DNA of 64,000 nucleotides from Chryseobacterium sp. IHB B 17019. GTDB lineage: Bacteria > Bacteroidota > Bacteroidia > Flavobacteriales > Weeksellaceae. The notes below the pieces were generated by a model. It was not told the origin of the DNA. It saw only the letters and a list, made by a program, of their open reading frames with translations, and did no database searches. Of this stretch, positions 26,843 to 34,642 are shown piece by piece (the stretch's first letter is position 1; the number at the start of each line of letters is the position of its first letter). A program made the translations under genes and the position numbers. The stretch spans positions 2,356,001 through 2,420,000 of the forward strand of contig NZ_CP013293.1 of assembly GCF_001456155.1 (NCBI RefSeq), read 5' to 3'.

Positions 26843-26874
26843 AAAACCGGTCATTTTTGGCTGGTTTTATTTTT
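26843..26874 (+). terminator. Terminator of the ppk1-ppx operon
   Basis: An AAAACCGG/CTGGTTTT stem with one wobble pair and a 10-nt loop is followed by ATTTTT, 6 nt after the ppx stop. Confidence 0.75.
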
Positions 26875-26875
26875 G

Positions 26876-26980
26876 AAGCAATTTCCCGCTATCCACTGCA
26901 ATCTTTTTTTTCAAAAAAGGATTTTCGTTTCTATCGGGGCTAGGATTTCAGGATTGGTGGCTTCGGGATCCTCAGCCACC
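26876..26980. repeat. Dispersed intergenic repeat, copy 1
   Basis: The segment has blocks AGCAATTTCCCGCTATC, ACTGCAATC, AAAAAAGGAT, GGGGCTAGG and a GGTGGCT...AGCCACC palindrome. The same blocks, rearranged, occur in reverse orientation at 53114-53276. It fills most of the 390-bp gap between ppx and the next gene; otherwise that gap holds only a terminator and the palindrome at 27046. Confidence 0.6.
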
Positions 26981-27045
26981 ATGGAAAGGCAGTCTTTTTT
27001 TATTCAAGCCCATTTGTTTTTGTATACATCCTTGATAGCGCAAAG

Positions 27046-27107
27046 AATTCCCCTCCCCTGGAGGGGTGGCGAAAATTCGTAAGAATTTTTGACGGGGTGG
27101 TTTAAAT
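27046..27107. repeat. GC-rich intergenic palindrome
   Basis: CCCCTCC/GGAGGGG pairs around a 3-nt loop, followed by GGTGG, a short AATTC/GAATT inverted repeat and GACGGGGTGG. The GC content is unlike the surroundings. It resembles REP-like intergenic palindromes of Flavobacteriia. Confidence 0.5.
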
Positions 27108-27226
27108 AAACAAAAAGATTTCTCCAGTCATACTTTCCACTCAACGACAAAAAAAAGAAAAATTTTCACAAAATATTAAAGTAAAATTAAATTCTTAAAC
27201 GTCATCATAATAATAACATTAAAAGA

Positions 27227-27880
27227 ATGAGCCCAATCAAAATAATTCTCACCGGAGCAACAGGTATGGTAGGTGAAGGCGTTTTAATGGAATGCCTTGA
27301 GAACCCGAATGTTTCCGAAATTTTAAGCGTAAGCCGAAAGCCTTCCGGAAAAAAGCATGCTAAATTAAAAGAATACATTGTTTCTGATTTTCTCCAAATA
27401 GATCTTAATGATGAAAATTTTAAAGGGTACGACGCTATTTTCTTCTGCGCCGGAATCAGCAGTGTAGGAATGAATGAAGAAGACTATACTAAAATCACTT
27501 ACGACACCACATTACATTTTGCAAAAGCAGCTCTGAATCAAAATCCTAATATGGTTTTCAACTATGTATCCGGTGTTTATACCGACAAAACAGAAAGCGG
27601 GAAAATCATGTGGGCAAGAGTAAAAGGAAGAACCGAAAATGCACTAAAAAAATTGGGTTTCAGGGGAGAATATAATTTTCGTCCAGGATTTATGAAACCT
27701 GTTGAAGGTCAGGAGAATATAAAATGGTTTTTTAAACCTCTAATTTGGTTTTTTCCTATATTTTTACCATCAAAATCATTATCTTTGCACGACGTGGGAA
27801 GAGCGATGATCCATGCTGTGCAAAAAGGGTATCCCACCTCTGTTTTAGAAATTAAGGACATTAAAAATCTAGCGATATGA
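27227..27880 (+). CDS. NAD(P)-binding epimerase/dehydratase-like protein
   Basis: A 217-aa Rossmann-fold protein of the atypical short-chain dehydrogenase group. The dinucleotide motif is TGATGMVGEGV (residues 9-19), followed by IFFCAGIS. There is no classic YxxxK; the nearest equivalents are Y114 and K133 in NYVSGVYTD and ARVKGRTE. The substrate is unknown; relatives are annotated as nucleoside-diphosphate-sugar epimerases. It overlaps the following 50-aa membrane protein gene by 4 bp (ATGA), indicating translational coupling. Confidence 0.8.
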   Translation: MSPIKIILTGATGMVGEGVLMECLENPNVSEILSVSRKPSGKKHAKLKEYIVSDFLQIDLNDENFKGYDAIFFCAGISSVGMNEEDYTKITYDTTLHFAKAALNQNPNMVFNYVSGVYTDKTESGKIMWARVKGRTENALKKLGFRGEYNFRPGFMKPVEGQENIKWFFKPLIWFFPIFLPSKSLSLHDVGRAMIHAVQKGYPTSVLEIKDIKNLAI

Positions 27881-28029
27881 AAGAAATGTTAAAAAGAATT
27901 TTTCTGGTTGCTTTTATATTCCTTGTTTTAGTTGCTATTTCAGGATTTTTCTACATGCAGAAACATCCGATGGAAGGAAAAAAAGCGACAGGCAAGAGTT
28001 TGAATTTGTCAGGACAGGTGTCAAAATAA
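27877..28029 (+). CDS. 50-residue single-pass membrane protein
   Basis: An ATG at 27877 overlaps the previous stop. The product is a short basic start (MKEMLKR), one hydrophobic segment (about residues 8-27, IFLVAFIFLVLVAISGFFYM) and a 23-residue polar tail. No family recognised. The coupling to the epimerase gene supports it being expressed. Confidence 0.6.
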   Translation: MKEMLKRIFLVAFIFLVLVAISGFFYMQKHPMEGKKATGKSLNLSGQVSK

Positions 28030-28225
28030 TTTTAACCACAAAAGGCAGATTTACAAAATTGCTTTTATTTAAATTGGCTTAATTTACAAGCCTTTTCACA
28101 TCTTTGCGGTTTTACCGTTAATCAATTTGCCCAGCATTACCTATTTGTTAAACATTAATTAAAATTACCTTAAAATGTTTACAAAGTAGAAGCTTCATTT
28201 TTGCATAAATATAATTATAGTAAAA

Positions 28226-31200
28226 ATGACTAATAACTACTTGTTAAAAGGGTCGATAATTGCCGCGTTTTTCCTTCAGGGAACGGTTTTCGGGCAGACA
28301 TCCCTTATCCACTACTGGAATTTTAATAACAATGCTTCTGCAGCAGCGATCACGGCTCCAACCTCAACTTTGATGGGCGGCTCAATGGTTGCAGCCACAA
28401 ACGGAACGACCGTGGTGGATTTCGCGGGCGGAACAGGACAAAATTTCAACATTGAAAATTTAAATGCAAGAAACGGAGACGCTTCCGGAACACATCTTAG
28501 ATATAATTTCCCTATTAATGGTAATTTGGAGTTCAATTTACCAACAACCGGCTACAATAATGTTGTTGTAAAATTTACGACAAGAAGATCAGGCTCCGGA
28601 GCAGGAACGCAGAGCTGGTCTTATTCTACGGACGGAACTACCTTCCAGCCGTATCAGACGGTTTCTCCACAGGATGGCAATCCACAATTGATTACTTTCG
28701 ATTTTTCGGCAATTTCAGGCGTTGCCAACAACCCGAATTTTAAATTAAAAGTTGAGTTTTCGGCAGGCTCAGGAGGAACTGTGGGCAACAACCGTTTTGA
28801 TAATTTTACAGTAGATGCAACACCAGCGGGCGGAGCTGACACTACTCCACCCACTGTAACTTATCTTCCCAACAACACAAATAATGCTTCAACAACTGTA
28901 AATCCTACCATCTCATTCAACGAAAATGTAAGATTAACAGACAATTCAACGATCAACGATTCTAATGCACAAAATCTTGTAGATTTCCGTCTTGGAAATG
29001 CTTCAGGTACACAAGTTCCCTTCACAACAACTTTCGCTAATAATAAAATCACCGTCATCCCTACTTCCGGTTTAGTTCCGAACCACACCTATTATCTGGC
29101 TTTACAACCGAATATGGTGGAAGATGCAAGTGATAATGCCGTAACAGCAACAACTTCAACAACATTTACAACAGCCGGAACTTCAATTTCTTTAGATAAA
29201 ACTTTCATTAAAGTAAATGAAAATGCAGGAACTTTAGCATTTAAAATTAATGTTAATAATCCTTCCGCTTCATCCGTGAATCTGGTTGTAAAGGCTGCGC
29301 CGTTCAGCACAGCGGACAGTAATGATTTTACTTTAAGCAATCAAACTATTAATCTTACTCCATCAATGACGGACTATACGATAAATTTTCCGATTATTGA
29401 TGATACTACTCAGGAACAGCAAGCGGAATATTTTGTAGTAAGCCTTGAAAACCCTACAGGTGCCACCATTTCAGGCGATAATAATGCAACAGTTTATATT
29501 GTTGATAATGATAAGCCGGCTCCGGTTCCTTCCAACCAGATTCAATTAAACTATATTGGAAGCTTTGATCCTTCCGGGACCAATAACAGTTCTACGGAAA
29601 TTGTAGTTCATGATGCTGCCTCGCAAAGATTATTTACGATCAGTTCTATTACGGATGTTTTTGATATTATTAATTTTAGTAATCCAAACGCTCCGACTGT
29701 TGTGAGCACCATCAACATGGCTCCATACGGCGGAATCACAAGTATCGCTGTAAAAAACGGAATCATCGCAGCAGCTTCTCCAAATACAAATCCTCAATTA
29801 AATGGTTCTGTGGTTTTCTTTGATATTAACGGAACCTTTTTAAAGCAAGTTACAGTGGGCGCTTTGCCGGATATGATCACTTTCTCTCCGGACGGAACAA
29901 AAGTAATGACAGCCAACGAAGGTGAATCCAACGATGCTTTCACGGTAGATCCGGAAGGTACGGTAAGTATCATCGATATTTCAGGAGGGGTGAATAATCT
30001 TACTCAAAGTAACGTTACAACGCTTAATTTCAACGCTTTTGATTCTCAGGTTGCAGCTTTAGCAGCGACAGGTTTAAGAAAAATAAGAACCAACAATACG
30101 CTTTCCCAGGATTTGGAGCCTGAATATGTGACGATAAGCTCAGACAGCCAAAAAGCATGGGTTACGCTTCAGGAAAATAATGCCATTGCAGAAATTGATT
30201 TAAATACAAAAACCATTACTGAAATTTGGGGATTAGGCAAAAAAGATATGAGTCTTCCCGGAAACGGTTTCGATGCTTCCGATAACAATGGAGAAGTTTT
30301 AATCGCCAACTGGCCGGTAAAAGCGTATTACATGCCGGACGGAATTCAAAACTTCAAAATTGGCGGTACCAATTATATCGTAACAGCCAATGAAGGGGAT
30401 GAAAAAGACCTTTCAGGCTTCAGTGAAAGAACAACGGTTGGAGCAAATACGTATGCTTTAGATGCTACACTTTTCCCGCAGTCATCCATTTTAAAAGCTT
30501 CTTACAACTTAGGAAGGTTTAGGATTTCGAATGCAACAGGAAATACGGACGGTGATGCTGAATTTGAAGAAATTGCAGCATTGGGAGCGCGTTCGTTCTC
30601 GATCTTTAATGCTGATACAAAACAGATCGTCTATGACAGCGGTGACAGGTTTGAAAGATATATTGCAGCTTCCCATCCATTAATTTTCAATGCTGATAAT
30701 GAAGCAAACGGAGCCAAAAGCAGAAGCCGCGCCAAAGGCCCGGAACCGGAAGGTGTAGCTTTAGGAAATATCGGCGGACAAACCTATGCTTTCATTACAT
30801 TAGAAAGAACGGGAGGTGTAATGGCATACAACATAACAGACCCTAACAATCCTACTTTCGCGGATTACAAACATTCCCGTATGACTTCGGCTTTCGGTGG
30901 TGATAACGGCCCGGAAGGAATCATCTATATCGCTCCTGAAAATACAACAACAGGAAAAGGATATGTAGTAATTGCCAACGAAATCAGCGGAACGTTATCC
31001 ATGTACGAAATTGCCAATACAACATTAGCAACCGGCGAAGTAAAACCCGAAAAAGCTACCTTCAACATATTCCCGAATCCGGTGAACAAAGGAAATACAC
31101 TGTATTTCAACAGAGCGCAGGGTTATGAATTGTACGATATGTCCGGAAAGTTGATCGAAAAAGAGAAAAATGCTTTAACAATAGATACTTCAAGACTTTC

Positions 31201-31261
31201 TACAGGAGTTTATTTTATGAAAACTTCGGAAGGACTTGTGAAAAGGGTTATTGTGAAGTAA
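28226..31261 (+). CDS. Secreted choice-of-anchor I multidomain protein with type IX sorting signal
   Basis: A 1011-aa secreted protein. The signal peptide ends near VFG-Q (residues 1-23). Then come a beta-rich N-terminal domain (25-195), a bacterial Ig-like/SbsA-type domain (about 205-315, starting DTTPPTVTYLP), a Calx-beta domain (about 318-428, ending VYIVDND), and a large choice-of-anchor I beta-propeller-like domain (about 437-930, with SPDGTKVMTANEGE and VDPEGTVSIID). The type IX sorting domain occupies the last 75 residues (FNIFPNPVNKG... to LVKRVIVK). It is probably exported across the outer membrane and bound to the cell surface or released. The function of the choice-of-anchor I domain is unknown to me. 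Confidence 0.88.
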   Translation: MTNNYLLKGSIIAAFFLQGTVFGQTSLIHYWNFNNNASAAAITAPTSTLMGGSMVAATNGTTVVDFAGGTGQNFNIENLNARNGDASGTHLRYNFPINGNLEFNLPTTGYNNVVVKFTTRRSGSGAGTQSWSYSTDGTTFQPYQTVSPQDGNPQLITFDFSAISGVANNPNFKLKVEFSAGSGGTVGNNRFDNFTVDATPAGGADTTPPTVTYLPNNTNNASTTVNPTISFNENVRLTDNSTINDSNAQNLVDFRLGNASGTQVPFTTTFANNKITVIPTSGLVPNHTYYLALQPNMVEDASDNAVTATTSTTFTTAGTSISLDKTFIKVNENAGTLAFKINVNNPSASSVNLVVKAAPFSTADSNDFTLSNQTINLTPSMTDYTINFPIIDDTTQEQQAEYFVVSLENPTGATISGDNNATVYIVDNDKPAPVPSNQIQLNYIGSFDPSGTNNSSTEIVVHDAASQRLFTISSITDVFDIINFSNPNAPTVVSTINMAPYGGITSIAVKNGIIAAASPNTNPQLNGSVVFFDINGTFLKQVTVGALPDMITFSPDGTKVMTANEGESNDAFTVDPEGTVSIIDISGGVNNLTQSNVTTLNFNAFDSQVAALAATGLRKIRTNNTLSQDLEPEYVTISSDSQKAWVTLQENNAIAEIDLNTKTITEIWGLGKKDMSLPGNGFDASDNNGEVLIANWPVKAYYMPDGIQNFKIGGTNYIVTANEGDEKDLSGFSERTTVGANTYALDATLFPQSSILKASYNLGRFRISNATGNTDGDAEFEEIAALGARSFSIFNADTKQIVYDSGDRFERYIAASHPLIFNADNEANGAKSRSRAKGPEPEGVALGNIGGQTYAFITLERTGGVMAYNITDPNNPTFADYKHSRMTSAFGGDNGPEGIIYIAPENTTTGKGYVVIANEISGTLSMYEIANTTLATGEVKPEKATFNIFPNPVNKGNTLYFNRAQGYELYDMSGKLIEKEKNALTIDTSRLSTGVYFMKTSEGLVKRVIVK

Positions 31262-31280
31262 AATTTATTTAGTTGATTGC

Positions 31281-31309
31281 AAAAAGCTCCGGATTTTCGG
31301 GGCTTTTTT
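31281..31309 (+). terminator. Rho-independent terminator after the choice-of-anchor I gene
   Basis: A 10-bp stem (AAAAGCTCCG with CGGGGCTTTT, one wobble) has a 6-nt loop and a T run, 20 nt after the stop. Confidence 0.85.
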
Positions 31310-31352
31310 GTTGGCGGAAATTTTATTAGTTTTAAATATTAATAAATAACCA

Positions 31353-32066
31353 ATGTTTGCATTTTCATTTGACACAGAAGAAGAAACTCAAATCATCACT
31401 CATATTGATGATGTAAAAAACCTTGAAAGTAATAGATCAAATATTGGATATCGGGAATTACGTTTAATTAATGTACATGAGGTTCAAAAACTTATATCCG
31501 AAATTGAGAAAGCCACTAAAACCTATAATCAAAACGGTTTCATTCACTTCCTTGATGAAAATAGATCAACTATCACTAAAACTTTTATAAATGAAGTCAG
31601 GATCATTAAGTCAAAAAATAATAATGTTACGCTAAGTGGATATGTATGGCATAAACCCAAGGGTTTTCAGAAAGCTTGTAAAATGATGTTTAATAATGAA
31701 ATTTCAGAAAAAAACATTTGGAAGTATTTCAGAAAAGACGAATTACAAGGATGGCTTGTTGCTGCTTTAAATTTTTCAAAAACAGCTTTTGATAAAGAGA
31801 ATATCATAATTCAAATTGATGGGGATGACTTTCATAATTTAGATGAATTTTATTGTTCAATCGGTGAAGAAATTCATGGCCCTGGAGGATATTTTGGGAG
31901 ACAAATATATGCCTTGCACGACTGTTTACGTGGGGATTTTGGAGTAAAATCAATATCAGAAATTAGATGGTATAATCATCAAAGAAGCAAAAAACTCTTA
32001 AAGAAAAATTTTGACAGAATTATTGAAATTTTTAAAGAACATAAAGTAAGTGTCATCCTAAAATAA
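31353..32066 (+). CDS. Protein with C-terminal barstar domain (orphan immunity-like protein)
   Basis: A 237-aa cytoplasmic protein. Residues about 148-237 align by eye with barstar: IIIQIDGDDFHNLDEF, then YFGRQIYALHDCLRG (barstar YYGENLDALWDCLTG), then RWYNHQRSKKLL and a final helix and VSVILK strand. Of the barnase-contacting acids, D39 is kept (D190) while the D35 position is Tyr. The first 145 residues are unlike barstar and I do not recognise them; they may be a second immunity domain. No toxin gene is adjacent. It probably neutralises a nuclease toxin encoded elsewhere or delivered by rival cells. Confidence 0.75.
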   Translation: MFAFSFDTEEETQIITHIDDVKNLESNRSNIGYRELRLINVHEVQKLISEIEKATKTYNQNGFIHFLDENRSTITKTFINEVRIIKSKNNNVTLSGYVWHKPKGFQKACKMMFNNEISEKNIWKYFRKDELQGWLVAALNFSKTAFDKENIIIQIDGDDFHNLDEFYCSIGEEIHGPGGYFGRQIYALHDCLRGDFGVKSISEIRWYNHQRSKKLLKKNFDRIIEIFKEHKVSVILK

Positions 32067-32070
32067 AAAC

Positions 32071-32097
32071 AAACCCGGCGAAAAATTCACCGGGTTT
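32071..32097. terminator. Hairpin between convergent barstar and LuxR-regulator genes
   Basis: An 8-bp perfect stem (AAACCCGG with CCGGGTTT) has an 11-nt loop. It lies 4 nt after the plus-strand stop and 7 nt after the minus-strand stop. Confidence 0.75.
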
Positions 32098-32103
32098 CAT
32101 ATA

Positions 32104-32718
32104 TCAATGCATATCATCATAAATCCTCACAAGATCCACTACATTTTTCACCTGCAGTTTTTCGAAGATCTTTTTTTTGTAAGTGCTTATGGTAGACATT
32201 TTTAGGTTTAAAATATTGGATATTTCTATGTTTCCGTTGCCTTCGGCCAAAAGCTTAAAAATCTGAAATTCCCTTTTGGAAAGCCTTTCTACAGAATGAG
32301 ATCCAGTGGAATGTGTTACCAGCTTTTTCATCATATTCACAGTGTAAAAATACCCTTCTTCCAATATGGCCGATACGCTTGCCAGAATCTCAAATTCCGA
32401 AGCACCTTTGTTGAGGTATCCTGCGGCTCCCTCCTCGATATATTGAATTCCCACATTTTCATCGTATGTGGAAAAGATGAGAATCTTAAGAAGTTTTTGC
32501 TTCCTTTTAAGTTCTTTTACCATTGCTTTGAAAATACTTTCCGGGATATCGATATCAATGATAAGCAGATCATAAAGCTTTTTGGAAACCTTTTCTTTCG
32601 TTTCAAAATAAGTTTCGGCAAAATCTATATTGCAGTGATATTGAAGTTTTGATTCCAGTAGCAAAGCTGTACCTGTTCTCACGACATAATGCCCGTCAGC
32701 AATGAGTATATTTTTCAT
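32104..32718 (-). CDS. LuxR/NarL-type response regulator
   Basis: A 204-aa regulator from the ATG at 32718 (MKNILIADGHYVV); an ATG at 32745 would add nine residues. The receiver domain has D8 in IADG, the likely phospho-acceptor in LLIIDIDIPES, FSTYDEN and a Lys in LNKGAS. The C-terminal HTH_LuxR reads LSKREFQIFKLLAEG then EISNILNLKMSTISTYKKKI. The cognate kinase is not adjacent, so this is an orphan regulator. Similar proteins in this group respond to envelope or growth signals, but nothing here shows the input. Confidence 0.9.
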   Translation of the reverse strand: MKNILIADGHYVVRTGTALLLESKLQYHCNIDFAETYFETKEKVSKKLYDLLIIDIDIPESIFKAMVKELKRKQKLLKILIFSTYDENVGIQYIEEGAAGYLNKGASEFEILASVSAILEEGYFYTVNMMKKLVTHSTGSHSVERLSKREFQIFKLLAEGNGNIEISNILNLKMSTISTYKKKIFEKLQVKNVVDLVRIYDDMH

Positions 32719-32745
32719 AGAGTTAGTTTGATAATAGTTTTCCAT

Positions 32746-33072
32746 AATATTATAGAAACAACCGTCTTATTTACACTTTGCAATACAAGTAATAGACCAT
32801 ATTTTGTAAAATAGATTTTTCTTTAAGGATTCAGCTATACAATTTTTCTAACTCTGAATTTTCAGAATCTGGAATCTTGAATTTTTCACGCAAACTGCCT
32901 TAAAAAATATTTAGTCCTTAAGTGTTAGAATAAATTATATTACAAGCACACATCCCTATATCGCATTGTAAATAATTGTTACAAAAATAATACATATAAT
33001 ATTCACATAGATGTAGAATTATTACTATAAAAAAATTCACAATTTTTTAAAGATTTCTTAAAAAACAAAAAA
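32746..33072. other. AT-rich intergenic region, no gene seen
   Basis: Nothing codes convincingly in either direction. The segment should hold the promoter of the minus-strand LuxR regulator, but I find no clear TAnnTTTG box. Confidence 0.5.
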
Positions 33073-33094
33073 AGACAGATCAAAAGACCTGTCT
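33073..33094 (-). terminator. Terminator of the mrp-nifU operon
   Basis: On the minus strand AGACAGGTC pairs with GATCTGTCT around TTTT and is followed by a T run. It lies 24 nt after the NifU-domain stop. Confidence 0.85.
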
Positions 33095-33118
33095 CAAAAA
33101 TATATATTTTAATTTTTT

Positions 33119-33367
33119 TTACTCTACGCTTATTACTTTTTCGATTTCCGGGGCGTGTTGCTTAATGGTATTTTCAACGCCAAGCTTTAGGGTTGAAAAA
33201 TTCAATGAACATCCGGAACAGTTTCCTAAAAGTTTTACATAAACCAAGTTGTCCTTCACATCGATAAGCTCAATATCACCACCGTCCTTGTTCAAAAAAG
33301 GCCTGATACTTTCCAGAGCTTCCATTACCTTCGTTACTGTTTCTTCGTGTTTTATATTTGTTTCCAT
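33119..33367 (-). CDS. NifU C-terminal domain Fe-S scaffold protein
   Basis: An 82-aa protein from the ATG at 33367; the upstream in-frame codon is a TTG and less likely. It is a single NifU-like domain (RPFLNKDGGDIELIDV) with the cluster-binding CSGC motif. Such proteins carry 4Fe-4S clusters to client enzymes. It is the second gene of an operon with the Mrp-type ATPase, a standard Fe-S assembly pairing. Confidence 0.92.
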   Translation of the reverse strand: METNIKHEETVTKVMEALESIRPFLNKDGGDIELIDVKDNLVYVKLLGNCSGCSLNFSTLKLGVENTIKQHAPEIEKVISVE

Positions 33368-33409
33368 ATTTTTTTCGTTCAATTCGGTTTTTCACATGTT
33401 GAAAAATCA

Positions 33410-34516
33410 TTATTTTGCTTTCGGAGAGCATCCCGCCATTGTGGTGATCTTTACAGCTTCAGTCGGAGGAAGGTTTTTGTTCCTTTCCACCAGGCTTTCT
33501 ACCATATTACGGGCAGTTTCTGTATAAATTTCTGCAATTTTGGAACCTTCCTGCAAAGCAGCCGGCCTACCGACATCTCCAGCTTCCCTGATACTTTGGA
33601 TCAACGGAATTTCTCCTAAAACAGGAATTCCAAGATCTTCCGCCAAATATTGTGCTCCCTGTTTTCCAAAGATATAATATTTATTGTCAGGCAATTCTTC
33701 CGGTGAAAAATACGCCATATTTTCGATTAATCCAAGAACAGGAATGTTAATACTTTCCATCTGGAACATCGCGATACCCTTTCTTACGTCTGCCAAAGCT
33801 ACGTGTTGAGGGGTACTTACGATTACTGCACCTGTTACAGGAACTTCCTGAATGATAGACAAATGGATATCACCGGTTCCCGGAGGAAGGTCTATCAATA
33901 AAAAGTCCAATTCTCCCCATGCTGCATCTCTGATCATTTGGTTTAATGCCTTTGAAGCCATCGGGCCTCTCCAGACAACTGCCTGATTAGAACCTGAAAA
34001 ATAACCAATTGAAAGCATTTTAACACCATAATTCTCAATGGGTTTCATTAAGTTTTTCCCACCAACTTCTACAGAAATAGGTTTTTGACCTTCCGTATCG
34101 AACATGGTAGGAACGGACGGACCATAAATATCGGCATCTAATAAACCAACTTTAAAACCCATTTTCGCTAAAGTAACCGCCATATTTGCAGCAACGGTAG
34201 ACTTCCCAACACCTCCTTTTCCGGAAGCGATGGCAATAATATTTTGAATTCCGGGAATTTGTTTTCCTTTGATCTGACTCTGCTGAATTTCAGTCGGTTC
34301 CGGAGAAACGATCTTTAATTTTAAATGAACTTCCTCTCCGAACTCACTTGCAAAAGCCTGCTTCATGGCAGCCTCCAGTTTCTTCTTTTCGTGCATTGCC
34401 GGAGAATGGGCAGTCATATCAATATATACGTCATTGCCCATGATCTGAAGGTTATTTACCAAATCATCAACTTCTATCTCTTTAAGGAAATCCTGTACCT
34501 TTTCTTTCGTCAACAT
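33410..34516 (-). CDS. Mrp/ApbC-family P-loop ATPase, Fe-S carrier
   Basis: A 368-aa protein. An N-terminal MIP18/DUF59-like domain (1-70) is followed by a deviant Walker A motif ASGKGGVGKST (97-107), LLDADIYGPSVP, LIDLPPGTGD and a downstream GLIENM motif. I do not see the C-terminal CxxC of some Nbp35 proteins; one CSP cysteine lies near the end (GCSPKAK). It binds and transfers Fe-S clusters in an ATP-dependent way. The NifU-domain gene follows after about 40 nt. Confidence 0.93.
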   Translation of the reverse strand: MLTKEKVQDFLKEIEVDDLVNNLQIMGNDVYIDMTAHSPAMHEKKKLEAAMKQAFASEFGEEVHLKLKIVSPEPTEIQQSQIKGKQIPGIQNIIAIASGKGGVGKSTVAANMAVTLAKMGFKVGLLDADIYGPSVPTMFDTEGQKPISVEVGGKNLMKPIENYGVKMLSIGYFSGSNQAVVWRGPMASKALNQMIRDAAWGELDFLLIDLPPGTGDIHLSIIQEVPVTGAVIVSTPQHVALADVRKGIAMFQMESINIPVLGLIENMAYFSPEELPDNKYYIFGKQGAQYLAEDLGIPVLGEIPLIQSIREAGDVGRPAALQEGSKIAEIYTETARNMVESLVERNKNLPPTEAVKITTMAGCSPKAK

Positions 34517-34642
34517 AAACTAAATAAATTGTTTACAAATTTACGCAATTTTTACCTATTTAGAATAAGTAAACTCAATGATAGATATTTTCTTTTGTGA
34601 AAACAAAATTTGTAGTACTTTAGGGGAATTTTAATTTTTTAG

